64,000 nucleotides of DNA from Podospora bellae-mahoneyi (GCF_035222275.1 NC_085882.1:3293501-3357500); one strand, 5' to 3'. Counted from the stretch's first letter, positions 44,039 through 56,133 are shown. Program-made: numbers and translations. Notes: generated by a model not told the origin, from the sequence alone.

Positions 44039-46264
44039 TGTGTGTTGACATAATCTCCGACTCGAGGCAGGAGTGCGGGGCGGGTAAGATCTGGTGGTGG
44101 CAACGGAGCCTCCAGCGGCACAGTGCGTTGAGGCGGCCGCCCGGTTTCTTACCCGCTAGGGAGTGGGGGTCACGGATAGCCAGGGGGGTCTGGGTGAATG
44201 ACTGCCGGTGATGTTCCGAGTGTTCATAAACGATTGGGTTGCTCAGTATATATAAAAAGGCTTTCTTCTTGAATCTTGAGTTTCGAGTGAGTGCATTCGT
44301 TTGGAGTCGTGCGAATGAATGTGGTACAGCTTCATGTTGACTCCTCATGAATGGATTACCAAGCGGTAAAGTGCCTAGATGTCAATTCTTTTATTGGGGG
44401 CCACCGAAACACGGGTCTAGCCGCCCCAAATAAGCCCAATGTAACAACAAGTGAGGGGGGCATCTGTAGGTACCGGTTGAGGAAGTCGTGGTTCAAGTTC
44501 GACTTCCCTTTATTGAATGAATGGATGGTGATGTTACCTTCAGAAACAAGGTTCCGAAGGCGTCAAACGATGCCGCAGTGATGCATACGGGGTTATTGAG
44601 TGTAGATAGGCTTGCGCCAGGGTGCTGTCAGAGATGAGTTGAAGCAGGACGTTTGCAAAGTGAGTGACAATAAGAAAGCCGAAACTGAAGCTGAGGCTTT
44701 GATTCTTTCCTGCTTTGATCAGCTGCCCGGCAGTCATCGAGAGCTTATCTCGTTTCGTTGGTGCCTAATTCCTCTTATGTAAGTCACCAGGCTCCAGTGC
44801 TGGTCTGGCACATCTCGGGAAGGAACCATGGAGGTCACCACCCGTGACTTCCATCCAGTTTGTGGGGTTAGAGTCTGAGTTCACCGGCAGTTTCCCAATC
44901 TTTAGTCGGGTTCCATCATCCACATGATCGAACGATCGGGCGATACAACCTGGAAGTGGAATATCACAGACCTCTCGGCGCAAGGAATCATTCCCATCGT
45001 TATTTTTCTACCCCGTCTCCCGCTGCCCTGTCGCTCTAGTCACATAACTTCGTCCGTCCGTTTCTTGGCTGGCCATCACCACAGCACAGACCTGCTGCGG
45101 ATGCCAAGCGCCGACTCAGCATGAATCGACAAATTGATGACAACCACTGGTAGAAACGACACAAACTTGAAGACGACTTCGTGGCAGTTTTGAAGGCAAA
45201 TGGAAAACTATTTGAGTGGTGCGGACACGCCGGTTAGTTAAGCGCTGTTTCCGCTGAGCATCTGTCTGCCAATTCGGTCATTCCGTCGCTTGGGCGCCCT
45301 GATAGCTAACGATAGGTTCCAGCCGCAGAAAAGAGGTGCAAACAAGGCCGGCCATATACTTGGCGGCATAATGAAAACCTCTGGAAACAAGCTGTGGGCC
45401 GCAACAGACCCCTTGTCAAGCAATATGGCGGCGCATGCATGGAAGCCTTCTAGAAGGAGTTTCCTCCTGCAGCCGAGATCTGCTCTCGTCATCCCGGGCA
45501 TCCCCTCCCCTACCCCCCCCGTATCATTCCCATTTGCAACCTCTCCCAAACTATGTACAGCTAGGCCAGCATCTATCGGCGGCTCCAGCACGTATTCGGC
45601 CTGGTATACGCCCGCTACGGTATCATCCGACATCATGGTTCGCCATAGGTAGTGACAGACCAAAATATCACCACTCGGTGCAACCCCAATAACACAACAC
45701 GTGGTGAGGGTGTTGTGAGAGAGCGCTGAAATGCATGTTTAATGTTTCCCAAGGTTTCACACACTCATATTCCCTTACCGCCTGTCAGAGAGGCCTGAAG
45801 GCCAGCGGCTTGATGCGATCTGGTGGTTGCCAACCCCTGTCCAATCCATTGGCTTCGCAAAGGAGCCCCAAGGCGGCACAGACGTCGCCGCGTTGGTCCG
45901 CGCCGTCACTATACAGGGGACGTACTTCTGGAACATGCATGGAAGCTGCGTGGAAGCTACACAGAAGCCTTCGACGTTGCATCCGACTTTTTATACTTAG
46001 CGGGATACCCGTGCCTCGCACCAATCTCATCCCACAGGAACAGGTACTTCTGCATCAGGCCCCTTTGGGCCCATCTGGCTCCCCCTGGCTGAACCACATC
46101 TGTCTTCCTCCCCCCCAGCTGCCCATCACCACCCTTTTACGGACCATGTTCAACTCCGTCTGCGACCAACTCCCCACATTGACCCCACGAACAGACCAGG
46201 GGACTCTACTGCTCCTTTCAGTGCCCTTGATCAAATAAACACTCGGAATTGTCCGCATTAAACA
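44039..46264. other. intergenic region
   Basis: About 2.2 kb between two plus-strand genes. Open frames of up to 167 codons (45238-45663 minus, 45735-46238 plus) have no recognisable motif. The end of this stretch is presumably the promoter and leader of the Clr5-ankyrin gene. Confidence 0.45.
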
Positions 46265-48896
46265 ATGGCCCAGGCCGGAATATCACCTTTACCTATCTCG
46301 ATATCAACGATTATGCCTGCAGACATGATGGCTCATCTTGGATCAGGCCAAGGACAGCCCGGCCTCGTCATGTATGGTCTCTATGGACTAGATACGTTCG
46401 AGCACGTCGACATCGATGAATATCAGGTTCCGTTCCCCATCAACCGTCGTCGACCATGCTCAAGCAGCTTTCCCAAGCCTTGCGTGTTCGACAGTATGGC
46501 CTCCTCACCATCACCAGGCTCTGTTACAACTGCGCCGTCCAGAGAAGGCTCTCGGATCGGACGACCACCGCAATGGACAGTTTCACGATCACGAAAGCTG
46601 GCTAGGCTATACCTCTATACGACACTTTCCATCGAGAGGATTATCCGGGTGCTTGAAGATGACGTCTTCAAACCGAGGTGCGGGGATCGGGAGTTTGCAG
46701 GGCTCTACACGGCGCTGACAGTTTTTGCAGGAAGAATTCAGCTCAAAAGACGATTCACAAAATGCTGGACAACGACCCCCGATATCTTCGACCCGAGTCA
46801 CGGATTGAAATGAACCAACGCATCAGTAATCTTGCTGCCTCTGTCACTCGCCGAAGAAAGAAGACGGCAGTTCCAGCCTACGAATCAAGCCTTCATGGAG
46901 CAACCATAGACGCCTTGTATGGCGAGGTTAGTGGTGGTACCGTGGACCAAAAGCTGGGAATCCTGCTAACAATATTTTCCATTTGCAGAAGGAACACAAT
47001 CTGGCAAGGACTGAAATTTCGTCAGTATCTGGCTCAAGCCGTAGGGTAGAGGAAGGCCCTTCCTTTGATTTTGCTGGTTCGCCCGACGCACTCCTTAGTC
47101 CTATTCGATGGTCGATACCCCTGAGCGCTCAGAGGACAGACGTCACCGACTTTGCGGGCTCTAGTGACAGAGGTTCAGCCATGGTCCAAGACCTCAAGAG
47201 GAGGCTATCAGACTGTTCCACGCACTTCGCCCACCAAATCACATCGTTGATTAGAGACTTTACTATTGCTGGAAGTTCACAAGACGAATTATCTACTGGC
47301 CGCCGACCTTCTGTGGCTCTCAGTGACAGGTCTGGGCACGACGAACTTTCTGAGTTGGGGATCAGTAACGAGCCATTCGAAGCCTTCCCCGAGCCGGCCT
47401 TCGCAGTACCAGGAGACTTTTTGAGCGCGCACAGACGGAACTGTGCCGACTTTCCAGGGCAGCAACATGGAGTCGGTGACTGTTGGTGCTCCATCGCCGG
47501 TGATACCTCGCTGGACCAGAACTCTTGGTTGATGCCGACGGGTGAATTGAGTGTGCGTGCACGCCATGTTCTTAATCATCCTTCTCCAGGTAGTCTCAGC
47601 CTCCTTGACAGTTTCGGGAACACGCCTCTACACCTCTTCGCCACGCTAGAAGGGTACCAAGACACCCTCTTCAGAATGGTGCTCAATTGCGATGTCGAAA
47701 CCCTGAAGATTGCGAACACTGCTGGCCAAACGTTTCTCCATACGCTCAACCTGGAGTGGTTCCTCAACCTTACAGACCCGTCGACACTACTGAAACAACT
47801 TCTTTCACACATCAGAGACTCAGTTCCAGACCTTGTTCACGAGACCGATGTGTATGGACGCACCTTCTTTCACCGCGCCCATTCCCTCGTTCGGGATCCA
47901 GAAGCCCTTGCCAACCTCTTCTCTCCGTTCGACTCTCTTCGGGCAGCCCGCCGTGATGCCTTCGGCTTCAATCCTCTTGGCAGCGGCATAACGGGCGATC
48001 AAGGCCCATATATTCCCCCAAGAAGAGGAAATAACCTTTCACCTCAAGTTGAATACCTTTCCAGTTCCGCCGGTCCTTCACGCGGTCATTCTGCCTCGCC
48101 CAGCGACAACGACTCGTTCTTAGCCTATCATGCTCGTCTTGTCGAAGTCATCCAGTCATCCTACAACAACCCACAGGTGGAGGACGCTGAAGGCCGTAAC
48201 GGATTACACTGTCTTGCAGAGGCTATTCTCAACCAGCAGTCCATGAACCGCCATGTCTCTTCTTCTGTCGGCGCCCCTTCCATCCACCAGCGACCCAGTC
48301 TCAAACGAAAACTAGACTCTTCCAAAGAGTCAATCACTTCTTTCCCATCACCTTCGCCTTCCTCCACCGCTTCTGCTTCGACCGTCTCGAACGAATCTAC
48401 CCTCACGACTCGACTTCGCCATCTCACTGGCCTTCTCCACCACTCGCACGTCGATGTCAACGCCTATGACAAGTCAGGCAACACACCTCTTATGGCTTTC
48501 ATCACACATATTTCAGATGATCAGGACGACAAATCAAAGACATTACTCGCCATTCTTGAAACTATCATTCGAGCAAAGGGGTGTAAGATCGAGGCTAGGA
48601 ACAGAAGGGGCGAGACAGCCTTGTTGGTGGCGGCTAGGCTGGGCAGGAAGGTAGCACTAACAACACTGTTGGAACATGGAGCCAATGTTCACGCCCGAGA
48701 TGTGGATGGGAGGGGGGTGTTGGAGGTGGTGGATGAAGTTTGCAAAGGGGCTGGGAGGGGAGATAGAGGGAAGGGTGCTGGCAAGGGGGACATAAGCCTG
48801 TATGCCAGGGCGGAGGCTTGCAGGGTTCTGTTGACTGGGAAGAGGGATTGGGGTGTTGTTGGAAGGCCTGGGGTAGGGAGGGAGTGGAGGGTGTAA
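46265..48896 (+). CDS. Clr5-domain and ankyrin-repeat protein
   Basis: Three exons (46265-46677, 46731-46926, 46989-48896) give 838 residues. The introns are 53 and 62 nt. The second has a GCTAAC branch site and ends TTTGCAG. Residues ~104-160 form a Clr5-type domain, starting QWTVSRSRKLARLYLYTTL and continuing across intron 1 into KTIHKMLDNDPRYLRP. The middle is Ser-rich and low in complexity. Ankyrin-like repeats occur near residue 412 (GNTPLHLFATLEGYQD) and near 742 (RRGETALLVAARLG, then LEHGANVHARD), with further degenerate units between. Clr5 is named from a fission-yeast silencing factor. Fungal Clr5-ankyrin proteins are numerous and mostly uncharacterised. A nuclear or protein-scaffold role is inferred only. 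The start ATG has good context (AACAATGGCC). Confidence 0.85.
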
Positions 48897-49935
48897 CTAC
48901 AGTATGACTGTGGTTATAAGGATGAGACGGGTAGAGGGTTTCAGAGGCCGGATGTAGAGTCGGTCCAGACTCGATCCAGACTCGATCCAAAAGGCTCCAG
49001 TGCAAGTTGGGACCTGTATCAAGATATCACCAAAGAGGAAAGTAACTGTATATAGACCTCTAAACTTAGCCGCTTCAACATATTTAGACCTAGGGCATGT
49101 AAATAGGCAGTTTTAGGACATTGGCGCTTCCCATGGCCTCTTTAATCTAATGAGGGAGGCCCCATGACCCCTGTTTCCGAATCCCGAAAAAGTCATGAGG
49201 AGTAGACCAGTCCGCCATCACCCTGTATGTTAGCTGGGTCTTGGGCCAGTAGTCGGTAGCCTATTCGGATTATCAATTGTAACTTCATTCTTTTCATGGT
49301 CTGCTGACTGTGATGTCGCAGAGGGGGACTGGTAGGTTGTTTGAGGACGCGATGCGGGGTTGTTGATAGGATCTGGCCTCGGGAGCTTGGGGGGTAGAAG
49401 TCCTTGACAGGGTTTTGAGAAGGCTTGAAGAAATATGCGAGAAGGGCTTTAAAAGGTTCATGAGGTTAAGAATGAGTGGGGCAAGCCGTGTTGGGACTGC
49501 TTAATTTACAGGAGTAATTGAAGAATGTGAAAACATATCAACAAATATTAATACATATTTATGAATATTAATATGTATTGACGAATATTAATAGATGTCA
49601 ACATTTCAGTGCGATCATGATAGAACACCAACGAAGTCGACGATAGGTACAGTCGTGGTTGTCTGTAAACTAGGCATGTTTCTCCTCGCACAACCTCAAC
49701 TCCAACACAGTTGGCGACGACGCCGGCCATTTTCAGCGCGCACTCAGTGCTCACGCAAGTATTTTAGTCTCTGGTTGCTGCGTCATGAGACCAAACGACC
49801 ACACGACGAGCCACCATATCCTTTGGCCTGTGATCCCCCCCCCCCTCCCCCCAGGTAGAGTCCACAGCCTTTCTCCTGCGATTCAGCTACCTAACTTCTT
49901 CCCAAGTTCATCATAGACGCAGCCCTTTCGTGTCC
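48897..49935. other. intergenic region with AT-rich hairpin
   Basis: About 1 kb. It includes the AT-rich inverted repeat at 49550-49579 and a C-rich run near 49837-49853. No gene recognised. Confidence 0.5.
49550..49579. repeat. AT-rich perfect inverted repeat (10-bp arms)
   Basis: Arms AATACATATT (49550-49559) and AATATGTATT (49570-49579) are perfect reverse complements around a 10-base loop. Three GAATATTAAT/AAATATTAAT-like boxes lie in and beside it (49543-49592). It could be an AT hairpin, a regulator site, or simply AT-rich sequence. Confidence 0.7.
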
Positions 49936-50702
49936 ATGACGGAGGTGAAGTGGGGAATGCCAAAGTAGCGTGTACCGTCCGTCGTCTACAAAGTCCTGGT
50001 TCGCCCTCGACGATTCAAACACACCATCTTCGACCTTACATTGCCACCCCACAGGAAATAGCAATTATCTTTCCCGCTTCCCAGCTACGTACTCAGCTAC
50101 CTCACTCTCCCAACCACAGGTCATCCTCCCAACAGCAATATGTCGTTACCGAGGCAGCTAACCCCCCCTCTCCTCTCTTTCCACCCACCCACCATCCCAA
50201 GACTAACCTCCCCATCCCCAGATCCAATTCACCACCCCCATCGACACCGCAAATCTCACCCGCCAATGACTCCTCTCCACCCCACTGCAGCCCAACCACC
50301 ACCTGCCTCTGCGCCAAACTCGGCCACCCCTGCAACCCACAGTGCAACTGCCACCCCTCCCAACCCCAACAGCAACTCCCAACCTGCAATAAACCCCCTT
50401 TTCCCCCGGAAAGCCCCTCGATACCATCATCGCCCGGGGTATTCAGCGATGTCGACGACAACAACAGCAATAACATCCACCCCAACGCCTGCTTCGCCAC
50501 CTACCTCCTCCGTAACCGCACCTCCCCCGCCGTCACCTCCATGACATCCGAGTCCCTCTTCCGGACCCTCCTCCAAAAACTCCGCCCATTCATCGATAGG
50601 TTTGAGATGGGCGGGGAAATCTTGGACGAAGACGGGAAAAGCCTGACCCAATGGCTCCGCGACTTTGAACAAGTCAAGAAACTACCAGAGGACAAACCCT
50701 GA
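49936..50702 (+). CDS. hypothetical Pro/Ser-rich protein with a CxC-type Cys motif
   Basis: The coding frame to 50702 is clear from its C-terminal half, but it has no early ATG. The best model starts at ATG 49936 (MTE), splices at GTGAAG (49945) to an acceptor CCCCACAG at 50054, and continues EIAIIFPASQLR. This gives about 219 residues. The first ~90 residues are Pro/Ser/Gln-rich. A compact motif follows: TCLCAKLGHPCNPQCNCHP, spaced C-x-C-x6-C-x3-C-x-C, resembling half of a tesmin/TSO1-like CXC metal-binding unit. The last ~70 residues look folded and helical (SLFRTLLQKLRPFIDRFEMG, then a Trp-Leu-Arg segment). Family not recognised. The small Zn-ribbon frame lies just downstream on the same strand. 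Start and intron are uncertain; the coding frame is more secure. Confidence 0.5.
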
Positions 50703-50824
50703 AAGCAAGAGGTCGCGAAGCGAATTGCTGTTGGTGGGTGCCGCAGAATGAAAGCACTGCCCAGAGACGATGTCCACCTCGGGTGAGTTGTATTCCTTTT
50801 TGTCTCAAGAGCTGGGAAAGCATG

Positions 50825-51037
50825 CTTGAGATTTGGCACTGTCCAGAGTGTGGCGAGTGCAACAGGCTTAAGGCGTGGCATTGCGGGAGGTGCGAGACGT
50901 GCAGGGAGTACTACATGGCTCCCTGCGGGGGCTGTGGAGGTGTGTCCAAGTTTTTTTGTGAATCAGATGGAGCAGAGTGGAGGAGGAATGGGAGGGGGCT
51001 CGGACTGGTCATGATGCGAGAAGAATTTGTGATATAA
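50825..51037 (+). CDS. small Cys-rich zinc-ribbon-like ORF
   Basis: The ATG at 50825 opens 70 residues to the stop at 51035-51037. The N-terminal part is a dense Cys pattern (WHCPECGECNRLKAWHCG, then CETC and CGGC), giving four CxxC-type pairs compatible with two zinc sites. The C-terminus is basic and ends EEFVI. It could be a stand-alone zinc-ribbon protein or the last exon of a gene starting upstream. A GGGTGAGT donor lies at about 50770 and an acceptor CTGTCCAG at 50846, but the frame they give from ATG 50748 does not match. Fungal zinc-ribbon proteins of the WHC-x-C type are common and uncharacterised. The 3' end lies 83 bp from the convergent SDA1 gene. Confidence 0.4.
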   Translation, partial: LEIWHCPECGECNRLKAWHCGRCETCREYYMAPCGGCGGVSKFFCESDGAEWRRNGRGLGLVMMREEFVI

Positions 51038-51120
51038 AAGGTGCAATAACATGCTTGATGTTTATTTTCCAACCCACACACATCCTTCGTAAACACAGCT
51101 AGGTAGACACATCCAAATGA

Positions 51121-53500
51121 TTAAACACCGTTCCTTCTTCTCCCGCCCTGCTTGCTCTTGGCAATGTGATTCGTCAACGCCTTCTTCGTCTCGACCAAAC
51201 TCCTCTTGTTCTTGGCCCTCGCCTTGCCAATCGTCATCAAGAAATTCTTCTTCCTCGCCTTCTCCTTGTTGGTCGTGCTCTTGCCCGCGGCCTCCTTCTT
51301 GCTCTTCCTGATGGCCTGAGTAGACTTGTGTTCCTCCCTGCCTGGCTTGCCATCTCTCGCCAGAGCCACCCTCTCCTCCTTAGTCGACTTCTTGCCCAAC
51401 ATAGCCGGAAGCTCGATATCCTCAGCTGTAACCCCGTCCTCAATGTGCTTCTCGATAAGCTCCTTCTTGCGCTTGGACTGCGTCGTGCCCAGCATCTTGT
51501 CAAGCTTGGCCTCCCGACGAAGTTCCTGCAGCTTGGCCAAATCAGCCGGCGTCAAAATGGTCGTTGTGGCAAGCTTCGTTATCCTTTCCGCCTCAGCCGC
51601 CGGGTCTTCCTTTTCCACAAGGTCGGGCGCCTCATCTTCATCATCATCATCACCGCCCTTGCTCTTCCTCGCCTTCTTCTTGGCAGGCCCGTCATCTTCC
51701 TCGTCACTGCTGACGTCGATCCACCCGCCAGAGGATTCGCTGTCCGTAGAACCAATCTCCCACTCGTCAGAGTTGAACCCGTCATCCTCCTCATCGTCGT
51801 CCTTCTTCGCCTTCTTCTCGCCGTTCTCATCCTCCTCTGCCTCTTCGGCGGCCTTCTTCTTCTTTTGCTCCTCCTTGTACCGGGCCAACAACTCCAGACC
51901 CTCAATACCGCCCTCTTCTTCCTCGCCGAACCTGCGCAGCTTGATCTCGCCTGATCTCAAGCCCATGGTGGCTTGCTTGCCGCGGAACTTCTTTTGCAGC
52001 AACTCGGGGTAGACCTCTCTGTAGAGTGACTGCAGACCCTTAGCAGCCATAACAACACCCTTATCCTTGCTCTTTTGGTACATGACCAGATCCTGGAGGA
52101 GGGTCTCGTTCATGCACAGCGGCTGGCGCATGGCCACCTCCCTGATGGAATTGATACCTGCCGCGCACACCTCAACTGCTGAAGCTTCCGAGACAAACTC
52201 GTTGGCGATCTTCACAATCAATGGCTCAATGACATCGGGTGGGACGAGGTTGTGTGTTGCCTGGGCCAGGGAAGCCAGGAAAGAGGTGACGTTGGCCTGT
52301 TTGGGTGACAGGTACTTGACGAACCAGGAATAGAGCGAGATGATGGTCAGCTTGTGCAGACCGACCAAACGGGTCACAAGCTGGAGGACAAGAAGCTTGT
52401 TCTCGAGAGAGAACTTGTTCTTGGTGTTCTGGAGGTGCTTCTGGAAGAGCTTCTCGGCGAAGCCCTGAGGGTCGTGGATAAGATGGAGCGCCGAGAAGTT
52501 GAGGGGATGTGGCGCATGCTTCTTCTTTTCTTGCCTAATGTTGTTGTGTTAGCCACTACCTTGCCTCGGGTCTCCTGTTTCGTCAACACGTACTTCTTGA
52601 TCTTTTCGATCGCCTTCTCATACTGCTTCGACCTCTTCTTGGTCTTCTTGTTGATCGTCCCCTGATGCTTGACCTTCTTAAGATCAACATCATCATCACT
52701 GGCATCATCTTCCAACGCCTCCTCTCTCTCCTTGTCACCGCCCAGAAAGAATCTCACACCACCCACCACAACCTTCTCATTGTCGCTCAAGCAGGCCTCC
52801 TTCATGACATCGACCGGTCGCGCATCGTTCCAGACCTGTCTTCTCCACAATTCCCTCGTGATACGGCAAGCCCACATTCCCTTGGTCGAAGTCCTGTCAG
52901 ACGTGACCAAATTGTGCAGCACCGTCTGAATCGTCCGGTTCAACTTGTGATTCGTGGTCTTGTTGTTTGCCTCCCTCAAATCGCTGATAATCTTGGTGTA
53001 CAGCAGAGATCGGAGCGTCTTGCTTGGTGTGTTGATCAAAATAGGAAACAGCGTCGTCAGCAGGCTCGTCGAGTCGATCACATCCTTCCTCTTCAGCAGC
53101 ACCAAGCTGCCCACAATCTTCTCCCTGAGCTCCTTGTCGAGAGCGGCATGGTGCTGGTTGAGCAACTCCTTCAGATGATCCGGAAATGGGGCGGTAATCT
53201 CGGGGTAGAGGTTCGCGACGTGCGCGACAAGATCGACCAAGTCGTGGAACTTCTTGACGTCCTCGCTAGAAGCCGTGGCGGGAGAGGAGACAAAAATCTG
53301 GCGCTGGGCGTCGTAGGCGAGCCATTGGTCGTAAAATTCCTGCGCATAAGATCTGTCGATTGCGAAAGCTTCTAGTTAGCGATCAATCGGCGAAAGAGGG
53401 TTGGAAATGCGGCACACCTGGGATCTCTGCGGATCTTGTACTGCAAACTGACCAGGTCAGCCTCGACCTTTTCGAGCGCGGCAACCTTTCGTTTCGGCAT
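51121..53500 (-). CDS. SDA1: SDA1, 60S ribosomal subunit biogenesis/export factor
   Basis: Three exons (53500-53418, 53352-52594, 52534-51121) give 751 residues. Intron 1 is 65 nt. Intron 2 is 59 nt with donor GTACGT and branch GGCTAAC. Using that donor restores the frame as KIKKQEKKKHAPHPLNFSAL, the conserved junction of the family. The N-terminal ~300 residues are the NUC130/133-type helical domain (AHVANLYPEITAPFPDHL, HHAALDKELREKIVGSL). The middle has the SDA1 core (NKLLVLQLVTRLVGLHKL, YLSPKQANVTSFLASLAQ). The C-terminal third is strongly acidic and Lys-rich, ending in a basic tail (KSKQGGRRRNGV). SDA1 is an essential, conserved nuclear protein needed for 60S maturation and for the G1/S transition in yeast. 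The length agrees with fungal orthologues. Confidence 0.95.
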
Positions 53501-53878
53501 CTTTTCCCAAGGCGACAGCGGCGGTGCTGGCGATTGATGGGCGGTTGGATTGGGTGTGTTGGACGGTGGTTGTTGACTGTCAGTCTAGATTTTTTTACTT
53601 TGTTGCTGGCAGACCAGGACTGCGATAAGGCTTATCGGCTACTTTTCAGTGGGGCCTCCCCAAGCTGATGTGGGGCCACTCTGCAGGCGTTCATCCAATG
53701 ATTCAGGAACCCTCATCCTTAAATCCGGTGAGTGCAAGCTCTCCATAAACAGTACCTTCAAGTCACATGAGAACAAGACGGAACAAGCATTAGATGATAT
53801 GCAAATTAACGGAGTTGAGGCACATATACCTAGTGTATAGTGCATTCAGTTACATTGGTCCTTATCCCTCGCTATCTC

Positions 53879-53913
<35 letters not shown>

Positions 53914-54283
53914 CTACCGAATGTTTTCATCCGTAGTGCGCTCATCCAGCTCTTTGCTTTCTTTCCTCACATGTCGAGCTCCCAAATGGTCTCTCAATGA
54001 ACCTCCCCCATCATCAATCGTCATACTACCAGTCCTTCTTCCAAGCAAAAAAAAAGAAATACATCGCATGTCGCCGTTTTGGCCTGTGTAAGGATGACGT
54101 CCTTGCAATAAAGCCCAAGACCTTGTCCCAAAAGGAAAACCCAAGGGTAACCACCCGCTCGCTCCAAACGCCCTTGATGAGCTCTCATCAACCTCAAAAC
54201 GAATAAAAGAATATACGGAAGACCCAGAAAGGATATGCACAAAGAAAAGTAATCCCAAGAGCTCAGGCAGCAATCAAGCGCTT
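53501..54283. other. intergenic region with poly(A) tract
   Basis: The stretch between the start of SDA1 and the 3' end of the bZIP gene (both minus). It should contain the SDA1 promoter and the bZIP 3' UTR. It includes an A30 homopolymer at 53881-53910. Confidence 0.55.
53881..53910 (+). repeat. A30 homopolymer
   Basis: Thirty consecutive A on the plus strand, flanked by CTATCTCGC and CCTCTACC. On the minus strand this is a T30 tract between the two neighbouring genes. Its exact length may be affected by sequencing. Confidence 0.9.
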
Positions 54284-56133
54284 CTACAAGCCGACACCCA
54301 ACATCTCCAACCTGGATGCGATACAATCCAATTTGGAGGTAAGCCGTTGTATCCTCGCGACAGCCCTGTCCGCAACCGCTTCATCCTCGGTAGTGTTCAC
54401 CAATTCGTACCGGCTGAGTGCCTTCTCAGGTTCAATGCCACTGAAGGTATCCAGTTCAGACACGGACTGGGAGAGGGCCTCGACGTCAAGTTCAACTGGG
54501 CTGGTCACTGACTCGGTAGGAGCAGGAGAGTCGTGGTAGAGGACGAAATCGGGGTTATTCTCAAACTCCTCATTGATGGGAGCGGGCTCTTGCTTCTTGG
54601 CCTCGGCGAGGGTCGGTGCCTGCTCGATGATGGGCATGTCTTTGTCCTCATCGTCCGAATCGAACTGTTGACCAACAAAGTTGCTGGTCTTGCCAGAGAG
54701 AAGGTTGGCATCAAAGATGGGCTCGGGGGTCTCGAGGACAGCAAAGACCTGGGGCTGGTACGAGAAGCCATCGCTGGGCTCCATGTTTACCAGCGAGGAG
54801 AAGTCAACCTGCTCAGGAACCATGGCAAGACCGATTTGCTGGTTGTGGAGCTGTTGTTGAGCGGCATATGGGTTGATGTCCTTGGGCAACTGGCGCTGCT
54901 GCTCTGGTTGGGAGGTCTGCTGAGGCTGAGACTGGGGAAGCATCTGAGGATTTGCGCTCAACTGGTTGAGGAAATCAGAGAAGGAGGGAGAGCCAAGAAG
55001 CATGCGTGTGAGGTCGGTGAGACGCTTGTTCTCGTCAACCAGGGCGCGGTTCTGGGCACGAAGATCGCCGTTCTCGGTGACCTTGTTGGCGATTTCACTT
55101 TCAAGCTGGGTGATGTATTCTGTGAGGGTGTTAGTGATATGCTCATGATAACCAACACGTTGATGCACTTACCCTTTCTCCTGGATCTGAAAGCACGGGC
55201 GGACACCTTATTTCTGAGCTGTCGTCTTTCCTTGCTGCTAAGCTTCTTGCCCTCTTCACTTGCGAGCAGCCTCTCATCCTCATCCATGTCGTCCTCGTCC
55301 TTCTTTGGGCGGGGAATGTTGAGGACGGTATTGTTCTGGGAGGGCTCCTCTGAGGTTTTGGCGCGCATAGAGTTAAGAAGCTGAGTAATCTTCTGCTCGA
55401 CAATAGGGTCGTTGGCCTGCGGTGACTTGGCCTTCTGTGCGGACTTGTTTTGTTGCTGTTGAGCCTGCGCACGCTGTCTTTGCTGTTGCTGTTGCTGTTG
55501 CTGTTGTTGTTGCTGCTGCTGCTGCTGCTGCTTGGCCAAAGCTGCCTGTTGGTGCATGCCGGGCCAAACGCGACCGGGCTGGAACACCTGAGGCGGCGGC
55601 GAGGACAGCCCGGATGGCTCCTGTGGACCGATGTTGCTCGGGTTGATGGTGGACTCGTAGAAGAAGGTCGGATCCGATGAGGGCGAGTCGAAGTCCATGG
55701 TGTCCAACTCGGGCGACGTCATCGACCCCTGCGACGGCGCCGTGTTAAAATCGAACAACTCATCGTTGGTGCCCATGTTGAGATAATCAAAACTCCCGAA
55801 TCCGGTGTTGTATCCTTGAAGATGGGCGTTGGGCTGGTTGAGCGAAAAGGTTGTTGCGATGGCTCCGGGAACAATACCGGTTTGTTGTTTGTAGAGGTCG
55901 TACTGGTGGCTGGGCCCGCTTAGCGTCTGGTTGGTCTGGAGCAGGGTGTTTGCCGTTGTTGTCTCGGCCTTGATCGGTCGCGCAAACACGCCCTTGTTCG
56001 AGCCGGCAGGTGAAAGAGAGGGAGACTGGTAGAGGTTGTTGGTGTCGTAGTCGGAAAAGTCGACAAAAGAATCGAGGGTATCAATCAACCCAGGCTGCGT
56101 CGCAGCCGGGCTCGTTGACATAGGCCCTGACAT
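54284..56133 (-). CDS. bZIP transcription factor with polyglutamine tract
   Basis: Two exons (56133-55173, 55119-54284) give 598 residues. The 53-nt intron (GTAAGT donor, CTAAC branch) splits the bZIP exactly between basic region and zipper. Residues 1-195 are a Ser/Pro/Asp-rich probable activation region. A run of 17 Gln (202-218) is followed by more Gln. The basic region at ~299-320 reads SKERRQLRNKVSARAFRSRR with the N-x7-R DNA-contact pattern. The zipper continues EYITQLESEIANKVTENGDL and is followed by the conserved block DLTRMLLGSPSFSDFL. This bZIP subtype is conserved in filamentous ascomycetes and resembles N. crassa ADA-1 or related developmental bZIPs; that orthology is from memory and unchecked. 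It is expected to be nuclear. The upstream 2.8 kb without a gene suggests a long regulated promoter or leader. Confidence 0.9.
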
